In this document: positions 18,753 through 26,968 of the stretch, in pieces
Layout: each line of letters opens with the position of its first letter
Position numbering within the stretch: position 1 is the stretch's first letter
DNA from: Streptomyces sclerotialus
GTDB taxonomy: Bacteria; Actinomycetota; Actinomycetes; Streptomycetales; Streptomycetaceae
DNA: 64,000 nucleotides
NCBI GenBank assembly: GCA_000719105.1
Contig: JODX01000011.1
Location: 62,001 to 126,000 of the forward strand
Direction of reading: 5' to 3'
The notes under the pieces: generated by a model
What the model saw: the letters and a program-made list of their open reading frames with translations, nothing else
What the model was told of the DNA's origin: nothing
Databases searched by the model: none
Translations under genes and position numbers: made by a program

Positions 18753-18765
18753 GCCATGCCTAAGC
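18753..18765 (+). repeat. Third, partial att-like copy
   Basis: The 13-nt core gccatgcctaagc of the rlmN-start repeat occurs again here, 58 nt from the 3' end of the integrase gene. It is flanked by a 7-bp inverted repeat (tacccgc at 18732-18738 and gcgggta at 18764-18770). It may be the element's own attachment core or the junction with a second, degraded element. Confidence 0.5.
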
Positions 18766-18822
18766 GGGTATACGCCTTAGAAATCAACCTTGATTGTTGG
18801 GGTCGTCGGTGTTCGCCCAGTG

Positions 18823-20055
18823 TCACGCTGTGTCATAGAGTGCCGCGTCAAGGGCACGCTGGGTGCGCGGGTGGCTACTTGGCATTAGGTGCGCGTACAC
18901 CCGCAGCGTCAGCCCCGGGTCGGAATGCCCCAGGTATTGGCTCACGGCCTTGACGCTCTCGCCGGCGTCGAGCAGCACGGACGCGTAGAAGTGCCTCAGC
19001 GCGTGCATGCCGTGTTCGCGGGCGGGCGCGTACTTGCCGTCCTCGTCGGCCTCGGCGATCAGGCCGGCCGCCGCGAGGGCGGGCTTCCACTCCTGGATGT
19101 TGAAGTTGCTGCGCCAGACCACGCCGTCCGCAGAGTTCGTGAACAGCAGCCGGGCCGTCACCTTCGGGCCGTCCGGCTTGCGCCACGGCAGGGTGATCTC
19201 AACCGGCTTGTACGCGTCCATGTGGGCGCGGATGGCCTCCGCCACCGATTCCGGCAGCGGAACGTCCCGCTCTTTGTTGCACTTCGGCGGGGCGAAAACC
19301 GCCTTTCCATTGATCAGCTTCACCTGCCTGACCACGTGCAGGGTTCCGCTCTCAAAGTTGAGCGCGTCCTCAGCCAGTCCGACGATCTCGCCCTGACGGA
19401 GTCCGCACCCCGCACCCATGTCCACCATGGCTCGGTAGCGCTCGGGCAGAGCCGCGCGCACTGCGCGAACCTGTGAGGGCAGCCACGGGACCACGCGGCG
19501 CCGCTCGGCCGCCGGCGGGCGGATGGACCTCGCGGAGCACGGGTTCCGGGGAAGCAGTCCGTCGTCCACGGCCGCGCTGAGCACGGCCCGGACGTCGCCG
19601 TAGATGTTCCTCGCGTACGCGCCGCTCACGGCGGGGTTCTTCTCCAGGGCGCTCACGAGTCCGCGGATGTGCTCGGGACGGAACGAACTCAGTGGCCGGG
19701 AGCCGATGAGCGGAAACGCGTGCAGCCGCAGTCGCTGTTCCACCACGATCTGACTGGACAGGTCGATGCTGTGGTCCTTGAGCCACTTCTCGGCGTAAGC
19801 CTTGAAGGAGATCCGGGAGGCGCGGGGATCGATGTACTGGCCGCGTGCCATGTCGGACGCGATGGTGGTGAGCCACTTCTCGGCGAGCCGTTTCTGTCCG
19901 TCGGAGAAGCTCTGGGACTTCTCGGCGCCGTCCGGGCTGATGTATCGGGCCCGGTACCGCATGCCCTTGCCGTGGCGGTCCGTCTTCACCTTGACGGCCT
20001 TGCCGTCAGTGTCGGTCTCGGTCTTGAACCAGCGGTCCTGGATATGGCCTGCCAC
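18823..20055 (-). CDS. int: Tyrosine site-specific integrase
   Basis: A 410-aa phage-type integrase. An N-terminal arm-binding region, a core-binding SAM-like domain (about residues 80-165) and the catalytic domain follow in order. The visible catalytic residues are Arg220 (CGLRQGE), His351 and Arg354 (HALRHFYAS), His377 (YLGHSD) and nucleophile Tyr387 (RVYAHL), so it looks active. The GTG at 20055 (MAGHIQDRW) was preferred to a TTG at 20079, because the TTG lies inside a perfect hairpin. It sits near attL, as expected for an AICE, and presumably recombines at the rlmN start. Confidence 0.95.
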   Translation of the reverse strand: MAGHIQDRWFKTETDTDGKAVKVKTDRHGKGMRYRARYISPDGAEKSQSFSDGQKRLAEKWLTTIASDMARGQYIDPRASRISFKAYAEKWLKDHSIDLSSQIVVEQRLRLHAFPLIGSRPLSSFRPEHIRGLVSALEKNPAVSGAYARNIYGDVRAVLSAAVDDGLLPRNPCSARSIRPPAAERRRVVPWLPSQVRAVRAALPERYRAMVDMGAGCGLRQGEIVGLAEDALNFESGTLHVVRQVKLINGKAVFAPPKCNKERDVPLPESVAEAIRAHMDAYKPVEITLPWRKPDGPKVTARLLFTNSADGVVWRSNFNIQEWKPALAAAGLIAEADEDGKYAPAREHGMHALRHFYASVLLDAGESVKAVSQYLGHSDPGLTLRVYAHLMPSSHPRTQRALDAALYDTA

Positions 20056-20077
20056 GTGGCGGCGGTCCTCTCTGGAC

Positions 20078-20120
20078 AAGCAGCAGGGAGAGCCGCTGGG
20101 GGCGGCTCTCCCTGCTGCTT
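20078..20120 (-). terminator. Perfect 19-bp hairpin between xis and int
   Basis: The segment at 20078-20096 (aagcagcagggagagccgc) is exactly complementary to 20102-20120, with a 5-nt loop. It fills the space between the xis stop and the int start on the minus strand. It would terminate or attenuate xis transcripts before int, or block the int ribosome binding site. There is no U-run. Confidence 0.75.
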
Positions 20121-20134
20121 GGGCGGTTGTTCGG

Positions 20135-20374
20135 TTAGACGGCGTCTCGGTCGGCGGTCTTGCGTTCGGCTACGTAGGCGCGCACGTCGGCGGGGTCGTA
20201 GCGGATGTGTTTGCCGATGCGGAAGCCGGGCGGGCCGAGGCGCTTCTTACGCCACTGGTAGACGGTCTCTTTCGGTACCTCGAAGATCTCGGCGATGTCG
20301 TCGGGGGTGAGGTACCGGTCGGGGAGGCCGCCTCGGAGGGTGGCGCGCGGGTCGGGGTCTGTCGGCTGTGCCAT
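20135..20374 (-). CDS. xis: Excisionase, MerR-like HTH
   Basis: A 79-aa protein with a winged helix-turn-helix of the HTH_17/excisionase type (YLTPDDIAEIFEVPKETVYQ, then KRLGPPGFRIGKHIRYDPAD). Such Xis proteins bend DNA at att sites and steer the integrase towards excision. It lies directly upstream of int on the same strand, the usual AICE pair. The length is typical. Confidence 0.9.
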   Translation of the reverse strand: MAQPTDPDPRATLRGGLPDRYLTPDDIAEIFEVPKETVYQWRKKRLGPPGFRIGKHIRYDPADVRAYVAERKTADRDAV

Positions 20375-20424
20375 AGGGACTCCAAGCGAGGGGCATGGCC
20401 GTGTCTGTCCGAGGTGCGGATTTC

Positions 20425-20634
20425 TGCGTCACCCGCGTCATCTGCGTCATCTGTGGCTTCGACCTGCGGTTTCGGGGTGACGCAGGACTCTGCGGGCGTG
20501 TCACCCGGTGACGGAGCCCTGCGTCATCGGGTGACGCGGGTGACGCGGGGTGACGCAGGAATCGGCCGTCTGCGTCACCCGTCTTTGGGCAGGTCACTGG
20601 CCGTTTTCGGGGTGTTGGTGACGCAGGTGACGCA
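20425..20634. repeat. Iteron array, probable replication origin
   Basis: Twelve copies of a TGACGC(A/G) core (or its complement TGCGTCA) occur in 210 bp, in both orientations. They are at 20425, 20434, 20443, 20478, 20509 (variant), 20520, 20532, 20541, 20551, 20571, 20619 and 20628, many within the longer form GGTGACGCAG. There is no gene here. Such short iterons beside rep genes mark plasmid and AICE origins. The array could also serve as an operator for xis-int. Confidence 0.7.
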
Positions 20635-20749
20635 GCGTCTTCCTACTTGGGACAAAGAGGGGGTGCTGTCTGTTGTGGTGCGCGGGTCAGTGCGTGAAGA
20701 ACGGGCCGCTTCGCGGCGCGCTCCTCGCAGGGCGGCGCTGCCGCCGAAC

Positions 20750-20787
20750 AGCAAGAGGAGCACGCGCCGCCGGGTGCTCCTCTTGCT
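20750..20787 (-). terminator. Terminator hairpin after the rep operon
   Basis: agcaagaggagcac (20750-20763) pairs perfectly with gtgctcctcttgct (20774-20787) around a 10-nt loop. It starts 27 nt beyond the helicase stop on the minus strand and separates the replication genes from the iteron array and xis-int. Confidence 0.75.
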
Positions 20788-20813
20788 TGTCCGGGCGGCG
20801 TGGTGCCGCCCGG

Positions 20814-22292
20814 TCAGAAGGCCGCTCCCTGCTGGTGCGGGGGCGGTGCGGTGGCCGACCGGGCGATCTCGATATAGCGGGATGTCTTGGTGCGGCCCCA
20901 GTCGATGAGGACGCCGCGGGCGGCGAGGGTGGGCTGTAGGCGCTTGAGGCGGTCGGAGAGCACCTTGCCGGTGGTTGGCCAGCCTTTGGGCAGGGGGCGG
21001 AAGTCCTCGCCCGCGTAGAGGCCGGTGAGGCAGTGCAGCCATTCGGCGGACGTCATCCGCTGCTCGGTGCCCGGGTCGATGCCGACGGCGTGCTTGAGCA
21101 CGGTCTGTGCCAGCAGGTCGCCCTCGATGACGTCGTCGTTGAGGTCGTCCAGGCTGGCCCGGTAGGCGGCGAGAGCTCCGAGGCCGGTGGCGGCGTCGAG
21201 CTGGGCGCACAGGTGGGCGAAGTCGGCCATGCGCAGGTCGGTCGGGATGTCTGCCTCGGCCGCGCGGACCTGCACGGTGAGGTCCAGGAGCGAGCCGAGA
21301 ATGACGGGCAGCACCTCTTCGAAGTCGGACCACAGTTCCGCTTCGGTGCGCCTCACGCGGGGGCGTTCCAGGCGCAGGGGGAGGAGCCGTTCGGCGAGGT
21401 CGGGGCGGATGACGCCGACATCGATGCCGGTCAGGAGCAGGGGGCGGCGGTAGCCGACGCGGAAGACGTCCCCGTCGGTGAACAGGGCGCGCTTGACGTT
21501 CTCGGCCCCGGTGACGATGCAGCACATCGCGTCGGACAGTTCCGGGGTCATGTGGGAGAGGTTGTCCAGGGCGGTGACCCAGCCGGCCGCCACCGCCGTG
21601 ATCAGGTTCTCCTCGTCCTTCGGGGCCCGGCGCAGGTCTCCGGTCATGCCCTCGATGATCCGCACCAGCATCCGGCCGCCGGTGGATTTGCCCGCGCCCT
21701 GCGGGCCGGTGAGGAACGGGGCCGGGACCGGCACGGCCGGACCCAGGCAGCCGATGAGCCATGCGATGGCCAGGCACTCGGTCTCGGCGGTGGCGAAGTT
21801 GCACAGCCGCATCAGCAGGTCGATGCCCTTGCCGTCGGTGTCCTTGACGGGCAGGGGCAGTTCCCCGGTGAGCTGGGTGCGCCGCCAGCACACTTCGCGC
21901 GGGTCGGGGGTGCGGATGTCCCAGCCGGTGGGGTGGATGCGCACGGACTGCCCGTCGCTGCGGCCCAGGTCCAGCCAGGTGGCTCCGTCGAAGCCGGGGG
22001 CGACGCGGATGTGCACGGGCTGCACCTCTTCGGTCAGCGCGAGTGCCTCGATCAGGTCGAGCGCCTCTTTCATGGCGGTGCCGTTGAACACGCCCACACC
22101 GTCTCGGAAGAGGCCGACCATGAGTTCTTGGCGGTGGCTGCCGGTGGTGCCCTGGGAGCGGATCGGGCGGGCCACGGGGTGGCCGTTGCGCTGCGCGTAC
22201 ACGGTGCCGTCGGCGGTGCGGAAGTACCGAAAGTGCGCTTGTGCGTAGTCGGTGATGATCTGGCGGGCGGGGTTCTTGTCGTCGTCGGACAT
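20814..22292 (-). CDS. D5-like replication helicase/ATPase
   Basis: A 492-aa protein with Walker A GPQGAGKSTGG (residues about 196-206) in a P-loop domain resembling phage/plasmid D5-type and superfamily 3 helicases, followed by a C-terminal winged-helix-like region. The ATG at 22292 (MSDDDKNPARQ) starts 2 nt after the prim-pol stop, so the two are translationally linked. With the prim-pol it forms the RepPP-type replication module of AICEs, which allows transient autonomous replication after excision. An upstream in-frame extension overlaps the prim-pol gene and is not real. Confidence 0.85.
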   Translation of the reverse strand: MSDDDKNPARQIITDYAQAHFRYFRTADGTVYAQRNGHPVARPIRSQGTTGSHRQELMVGLFRDGVGVFNGTAMKEALDLIEALALTEEVQPVHIRVAPGFDGATWLDLGRSDGQSVRIHPTGWDIRTPDPREVCWRRTQLTGELPLPVKDTDGKGIDLLMRLCNFATAETECLAIAWLIGCLGPAVPVPAPFLTGPQGAGKSTGGRMLVRIIEGMTGDLRRAPKDEENLITAVAAGWVTALDNLSHMTPELSDAMCCIVTGAENVKRALFTDGDVFRVGYRRPLLLTGIDVGVIRPDLAERLLPLRLERPRVRRTEAELWSDFEEVLPVILGSLLDLTVQVRAAEADIPTDLRMADFAHLCAQLDAATGLGALAAYRASLDDLNDDVIEGDLLAQTVLKHAVGIDPGTEQRMTSAEWLHCLTGLYAGEDFRPLPKGWPTTGKVLSDRLKRLQPTLAARGVLIDWGRTKTSRYIEIARSATAPPPHQQGAAF

Positions 22293-22294
22293 GG

Positions 22295-23176
22295 TCACAG
22301 TCCCAACGTGGTGCGGGCGTTGGTCCACGCGTCGGCGCAGTGCCGCGGGGACTCGCCCTTGGCCTGCGCGGCGGTGAACAGCCGGGTCATGTGGGTGTCG
22401 GTGAGGCAGCCGCACCGGCCGTGCGTGGACAGCACCGCGAGGAACGTGCGGTACACCGTGGCGTGGACCGCGCTGCGCGCCTCGGTGATGCGCTGCTCCG
22501 CCATGGCGATGCCGCGGGCGAGGTAGGCGGGCGTGCGGTGCGGGCACTCCCCGCCTCCGACCCGGGCGGGCACCGTGACGGCAGACGGCGCCGGCCGGAC
22601 CGGGGCGGGCGCCTTCACGGCCAGGGCGCGGACGGCGTCCGGCAGAACGGCCATGGTGCCGGTGCCGGGCCCGAGGTAGCGGGCGTAGGCCATGGACGAC
22701 TTGATGTCCACGCCGGGCCGCACGCCATTGCGGGAGGTCATGACGCCCTGGTAGATCCAGTGCTCACCGCGCGTCGTCGGCACGGTCCGGGTGGCGGGCA
22801 GGGCGGTACGGGCCCACGTGATGGCATCCGCGTTGTCAAGGTCGACCACGGTGAGGCCGGCGCCGCCGGGGTGGTAGCCGACGCACACCGCCCGCCGCCA
22901 TGCCGACGCCCACGCGGGTGAGGCGATGACGGCCGGGTCGGTGGTGGCGGCGGCCCAACCGTGGCAGACGCCGGGGCAGCGGCACGGCCCGGCGGTCTTC
23001 ATATTCGGCCGGCCGCCGCACGCGTTGCCCGCACACGCCGGGCAGTTGCCGAACGGGACCTTGCCCCGGCGCAGGGACAGCACCGGCACACCGGCCGCCG
23101 CGAGGCTCAGCGCGGTACGCAGGACGGCGGACCCGTGAGTGTCCGGCAGTCGCCGGATGACGGTGGGTTGGGTCAT
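22295..23176 (-). CDS. Bifunctional DNA primase/polymerase (prim-pol)
   Basis: A 293-aa archaeo-eukaryotic-primase-type enzyme. The catalytic pattern is visible: VVDLDN with Asp112 and Asp114, GEHWIY with His139, and VDIKSS with Asp157 and Lys159. A Cys-rich insert (CPACAGNACGG and CRCPGVCHGW, residues 45-74) probably binds zinc. The ATG at 23176 (MTQPTVIRRLPDTHG) was chosen by similarity to the family start. It lies just upstream of the helicase and initiates replication of the excised element. These two genes replace the RepSA rolling-circle protein of pSAM2. Confidence 0.9.
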   Translation of the reverse strand: MTQPTVIRRLPDTHGSAVLRTALSLAAAGVPVLSLRRGKVPFGNCPACAGNACGGRPNMKTAGPCRCPGVCHGWAAATTDPAVIASPAWASAWRRAVCVGYHPGGAGLTVVDLDNADAITWARTALPATRTVPTTRGEHWIYQGVMTSRNGVRPGVDIKSSMAYARYLGPGTGTMAVLPDAVRALAVKAPAPVRPAPSAVTVPARVGGGECPHRTPAYLARGIAMAEQRITEARSAVHATVYRTFLAVLSTHGRCGCLTDTHMTRLFTAAQAKGESPRHCADAWTNARTTLGL

Positions 23177-23266
23177 GCTGGGAGACCTCCAACAGGTCTG
23201 TAGGGGACTGGTTGGACAAGGGCGGCCCCGCATTCTTTGGCGAGAGGGGGGCCGCCCTTGGCGTCG

Positions 23267-24061
23267 CTAGGCGGCGTCCAGGAGGGGCTGTTGCCAGGTG
23301 GGTATGGCGGCCAGGACCCGGGTGCGCCAGCGCAGCGCGTACTCCAGGCAGTTCGCGCAGTTCTTGTGCGTGTGGCCCGGGAGCGGGGGCCGGTAGCGGG
23401 CGTGGGAGCTCCAGGCGGCGGAGTCCGCGGAGGCCAGCAGATCCCCCACGCGCTCCAGGCCGAGAATCTTGAAGCCGAAGCCGTGCAGTTTGAGGCCGTG
23501 GGCGGCCATGGCGGTGACGATGGCGGCGCCCTCGCGGGTGGACTGCAACCGGCACACCGACCCCAGCCCCACCACCGGCTCGCCCCGCAGATCCACCCCT
23601 GCCCGCTCGTACAGGGCGAGGCAGCGTTCGTAGTCGGCGATGGTGCGGCCCTGCAGAACCGGGGCGATGCGCAGGTCCGGGGCGAGGGAGCGGAGCTCCA
23701 GGAAGTTGGCCACCGTGCGCCGCTGGTGTTCAGCGACGCTGAGGTGAGTGCCGACGAAGGTGAGCGGTCCGGCTTGCCCGCCGTGGATGATGAGGTCTTC
23801 GCACATCCAGTCCTGTGGGGCGGCCCAGTCGTAGGGGCCGACGTGTTCCCAGATGCGGCGCAGGTCCTGCACGTACTGGCGAGGAGTGCGGGTCCAGCGG
23901 CCGTGGCGCTGGAGCTCCGAGAAGCCGCCGGAGTCCACCGCGTACGGGCCGCGGGCCACGTCGAGCTTGACGGCCTGGGTGAAGTGCTCGGACTTCAGGA
24001 ACAGGGGCACGTCGGTGAGGCGGACCCAGTGGCGTTTGTGGGTGGTCAGGTAGAAGCGCAC
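23267..24061 (-). CDS. DpdA-like TGT-superfamily protein
   Basis: A 264-aa protein with tRNA-guanine-transglycosylase-like motifs: AVDSGGFSELQRHGRW (compare DSGGFQ with the catalytic Asp of TGT), PQDWMCED, GEPVVGLGSVCRLQ, LHGFGFK and a C-terminal HKNCANCLEYAL Cys pair. DpdA enzymes exchange guanine in DNA for 7-deazaguanine bases. The Cys arrangement differs from the four-ligand zinc site of bacterial Tgt. No other dpd or queuosine gene is in the window. It lies between the replication and transfer genes, so a role in modifying element DNA is plausible but unproven. Confidence 0.7.
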   Translation of the reverse strand: MRFYLTTHKRHWVRLTDVPLFLKSEHFTQAVKLDVARGPYAVDSGGFSELQRHGRWTRTPRQYVQDLRRIWEHVGPYDWAAPQDWMCEDLIIHGGQAGPLTFVGTHLSVAEHQRRTVANFLELRSLAPDLRIAPVLQGRTIADYERCLALYERAGVDLRGEPVVGLGSVCRLQSTREGAAIVTAMAAHGLKLHGFGFKILGLERVGDLLASADSAAWSSHARYRPPLPGHTHKNCANCLEYALRWRTRVLAAIPTWQQPLLDAA

Positions 24062-24075
24062 AACGGTTCCCCTTG

Positions 24076-24540
24076 TCAGCCGTGGAAGTGGTTGCGCTTA
24101 ATGACGGCCTTGCGAATGTGGAAGGTGTTGCCGCGGCTCGGGCCACTCGTGCCGAGGACCTGGACGGCGATCCAGCCGCCGAAGATGACGGCGGCGAGGA
24201 TGATGAGCTGGCCGATGAACGCGGTGAGCGCGGCGATGAACGAGGTGAGCAGCAGCAGCCCGCCGCACACCGCGAGGAAGCCGACGCCCCCGAGGGCGAC
24301 GTTGACGGCCGCGCGGGAGACAGGCGGCTTGGCCGTGACCGGTTCGGTTCTGGTCGGCTCGATGGCGTAGCCGGTGACGATCCGACCGTCCGGCAGGACG
24401 ACGCTCGCCACCGTCGGCACGGCGCCCGGCTGCACCGCGGCGACCGGTGCCGGCACCGCCACGGCGGGCGGAACAGGAGCGGGCTGGTGAACCACGGTGG
24501 CCCGTTCGGTGGGCGCGTAGTGGGGGTGTTCGGGGAACAT
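24076..24540 (-). CDS. SpdD-like spread protein
   Basis: A 154-aa protein whose Pro/Val-rich N-terminal half (MFPEHPHYAPTERATVVHQP) resembles SpdD proteins of Streptomyces plasmids. The C-terminal half has two transmembrane segments (VNVALGGVGFLAVCGGLLLL, LIILAAVIFGGWIAVQVLG) and a basic tail. Spd proteins are needed for intramycelial spread after transfer. It lies 15 nt upstream of the DpdA-like gene and downstream of traB across a repeat-rich gap. The name rests on resemblance of the N-terminus, size and context. Confidence 0.6.
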   Translation of the reverse strand: MFPEHPHYAPTERATVVHQPAPVPPAVAVPAPVAAVQPGAVPTVASVVLPDGRIVTGYAIEPTRTEPVTAKPPVSRAAVNVALGGVGFLAVCGGLLLLTSFIAALTAFIGQLIILAAVIFGGWIAVQVLGTSGPSRGNTFHIRKAVIKRNHFHG

Positions 24541-24564
24541 GCGGAATCCCTTCGCGGAGTGAGG

Positions 24565-24743
24565 CAGGGAGGTGAAGGCACCCCCTGCCGGGGTGGCTGT
24601 GGAGGGGGTTCAGGGGCGTTGACGTGCGTGCCTCCCTGATTCCCTGATGGATCATTTGTGCTGGTCAGGGCCAGGGAGGCGGGTCAGGGAGGCGGTCAGG
24701 GAGTTCTCCCTGCCTCCCTGGCCCGTCGGGGGTCGGCTCCCTG
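24565..24743. repeat. CAGGGAG repeat cluster (clt candidate)
   Basis: The heptamer CAGGGAG, or its complement CTCCCTG, occurs eight times, at 24565, 24632, 24672, 24685, 24697, 24706, 24714 and 24737, plus near-matches at 24641 and 24666. A 13-bp perfect inverted repeat (24668-24680 with 24712-24724) encloses several of them. It lies directly after the traB stop. TraB translocases bind short repeats (TRS) in the clt locus next to traB, so this is a good candidate. Confidence 0.6.
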
Positions 24744-26858
24744 TCATCCGTCGGCGGAAGCGGAACCCTCGGTGTCGCGGTTGGCGAGGGCGCGGGCGAC
24801 GCGGTCGCGGCCGACGACCATGCGGCCGTCGGACTTGTACGGCTCGGCGCCGGCGTCCTCCAAGACGCGCTTGAGGTCGCCGGGCGTCCACCGGCCGTAG
24901 GCGTCCTCGCTGAGCGCGGTGAGCCGCTTGAGGACGTCGGCGGTCAGGACGCGGGCGGCGGTGCCGATGACGGCGGCGATGTCGGCGAGCGGGTCGCGCT
25001 CCTCGCCCCGCTCGATGACGTGCAGGGTGGTGACGCCGTCGCGCAGGGCCTTGGCCCGGTCGGCGATCTCGGTCGCGGTGTCGGTGTCGATGTAGTGCGT
25101 GCGCACCGTGATGGAGGACTGGCCCGCCGGAATCTCGATCCCGTCGGAGGCGACGACCAGCGTGCCCTTGTCCAGCCCGGGGCGCAGCAGGTGCGGCGCC
25201 GCGCCGCCGTCGACCGCCTTGTCCCCCAGCGCCATCCGGGCCTGTGACTCCGTGCCCAGCGCGAGCGAGGCGCGGGTGTGAGCGCCCTCCCGGACCAGCT
25301 TGGGGAGGTTCTGGTCGGTGGGGTCCTGGGTGCCCTGCCACAGCAGCACGTTCACCGCCCGCCCCTGGTTGTGGATCTTGCGGGCGGCCATGAAGTAGCG
25401 GGAGGTGGCCTTGGAGCCGCCGTAGGGGCGCCGCTCCTCGTCCTTGACCGGGCACATGAACGCCACCTGCGCCTCGTCGACCAGCAGGATCAGCGGCGGG
25501 AAGTCCCCGCCGGGCGTCTGCAAGCGGCGGTTCATCTCCGCCACCCCGTCCTCCAGCATCTCCGTGGCCTCGATCACGTGCTCATCGGTCGGGCCCTGGA
25601 TGAGGACGGTGGCGAGCCCGTCGAACATCGCCCAGTCCCCGGCGCCCTTGAGGTCGGCCACGCGGAACTCCACCCGGCGGTCCAGGGCCAGCCACAGGGC
25701 GAGTGCGCGCAGCGCGGCGGTCTTGCCCTGGTTGGACATGCCGGTGACCAGCAGCATCCGCTGATACAGGCTGAGCAGCGCGGCATCCCCGCGCAGGTCC
25801 TGCCCCCAGGGCGCCTTGCCCTTGGCGTAGTCGGCGGTCAGCGTGTCGTCGACGGCCAACGGGGACGGCCCGATCGGCTCGTCCAGCGCCCCCGAGTCGG
25901 CGATCCACAGCCGCACCGTGCGGGCGGCCGGCGGGATGGTGATGAACACTTCGTGCTCGTGCCGGGTCAAGTTCTCCGCGAGCTTCCGGCGCTTGCCCTG
26001 CACCTCGTTGGTCGCCACCCCCGACGGCAGGGTGACGTCCACTTCCACCCCGCATCCGGCAATCCGGATCGGCCCCAGCATGCCCGCGCCGGCGTCGCCC
26101 ATCTCCTTGATGGCGTTGCGCAGCGCCGGGATGCCCAGGTCGCGCAGGGCCTTGACCACGATGGATGGCGTGATCGGTTCGCCCTCGCCGGACCGGACGT
26201 TGGCGGGCAGTGCCCAGGCGGGGGCGGCGTGCTGCTTGCGGCCGACCGACCACAGGGCGAGCAGCGCCAGGAACGGGCCGATTGTGAGCGCGGGCCCCCA
26301 GACGAGCTGCACGATCCGGATCAGCAGGGCGATGAAGTCGATGGTGGCCTGCAACGGGGTGATCACGTCACCGACATGGCCCGTGTTGATCGCCATGACT
26401 ACCCCGAGGGCGACCAGCACACCGATGCTCATCCCGGCGCCGACGGCCACGCCCTTGGCGGCCTCCGTGGGGGAGTGCAGGAGGTCCATGCGGCGGTGGT
26501 GGCGGGCGGCGCGGAAGCGCTGCAGCCGTTCCTCCCACTCTTCGGCCGCTTCCAGGTTTCCCGCGGCTTCGGCCGCCCGGATCATCCGCTCGTAGCGGGC
26601 GCCGGTACGGCCGTCCCAGGTACGGCGGGCCACGATCCGCCCGCCGTTAAGGGTGTAGAGGGTGTGCCGGGCCGCCGCGCGGACCGTCGCCCGGGTCGTC
26701 TCGTGCATGACGGCCGTCTTCACGGCGCGGCCGGAGCGCACCCACAACGGCACGGGCGGCGTCGGCGGGGCGTCCGGAACCACGGTCAGCACCGTGGGCG
26801 CGGTCTCATCGGCGGGCGGGTCGGTGGGCTTGTGAAGGTGGACGACGTTCTCGGTCAT
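24744..26858 (-). CDS. traB: TraB/FtsK-type conjugative DNA translocase
   Basis: A 704-aa hexameric motor that moves double-stranded DNA between mycelia. An N-terminal soluble part is followed by two transmembrane segments (about 143-157 and 174-205). The FtsK/SpoIIIE ATPase comes next, with Walker A GMSNQGKT (373-380) and Walker B LILLVDEAQ (456-464), then a C-terminal winged helix (WTPGDLKRVLEDAGAEPYKS) that should recognise DNA repeats. This single protein replaces relaxase and type IV secretion in Streptomyces transfer. All key motifs are intact. Confidence 0.93.
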   Translation of the reverse strand: MTENVVHLHKPTDPPADETAPTVLTVVPDAPPTPPVPLWVRSGRAVKTAVMHETTRATVRAAARHTLYTLNGGRIVARRTWDGRTGARYERMIRAAEAAGNLEAAEEWEERLQRFRAARHHRRMDLLHSPTEAAKGVAVGAGMSIGVLVALGVVMAINTGHVGDVITPLQATIDFIALLIRIVQLVWGPALTIGPFLALLALWSVGRKQHAAPAWALPANVRSGEGEPITPSIVVKALRDLGIPALRNAIKEMGDAGAGMLGPIRIAGCGVEVDVTLPSGVATNEVQGKRRKLAENLTRHEHEVFITIPPAARTVRLWIADSGALDEPIGPSPLAVDDTLTADYAKGKAPWGQDLRGDAALLSLYQRMLLVTGMSNQGKTAALRALALWLALDRRVEFRVADLKGAGDWAMFDGLATVLIQGPTDEHVIEATEMLEDGVAEMNRRLQTPGGDFPPLILLVDEAQVAFMCPVKDEERRPYGGSKATSRYFMAARKIHNQGRAVNVLLWQGTQDPTDQNLPKLVREGAHTRASLALGTESQARMALGDKAVDGGAAPHLLRPGLDKGTLVVASDGIEIPAGQSSITVRTHYIDTDTATEIADRAKALRDGVTTLHVIERGEERDPLADIAAVIGTAARVLTADVLKRLTALSEDAYGRWTPGDLKRVLEDAGAEPYKSDGRMVVGRDRVARALANRDTEGSASADG

Positions 26859-26968
26859 GCTGGGGGTGCTCCTGACTGCCCCTTTGGGGCGGGAGTTGTG
26901 GAGAGCCGGGGTGGCCGTGTCCGTGGAAAGTCCCGGTCACCCCGGCGCGGGTCGTGCGGGCGGGCTGG

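Noticed and set aside
20056..20079. TTG start at 20079 for the integrase
   Set aside because: It lies in the perfect hairpin and has no ribosome binding site. GTG 20055 gives the expected MAGHIQDRW start.
20425..20634. CRISPR array
   Set aside because: The repeats are 7-10 bp, irregularly spaced and in both orientations, with no cas genes. They fit iterons.
20575..22547. Upstream extension of the helicase gene and an alternative frame in the same place
   Set aside because: The extension is Arg/His/Pro-rich shadow sequence overlapping the prim-pol. The ATG at 22292 is correctly spaced behind the prim-pol stop.
24565..24743. oriT with a relaxase nick site
   Set aside because: No relaxase gene exists in the element, and TraB-type transfer moves double-stranded DNA without nicking.
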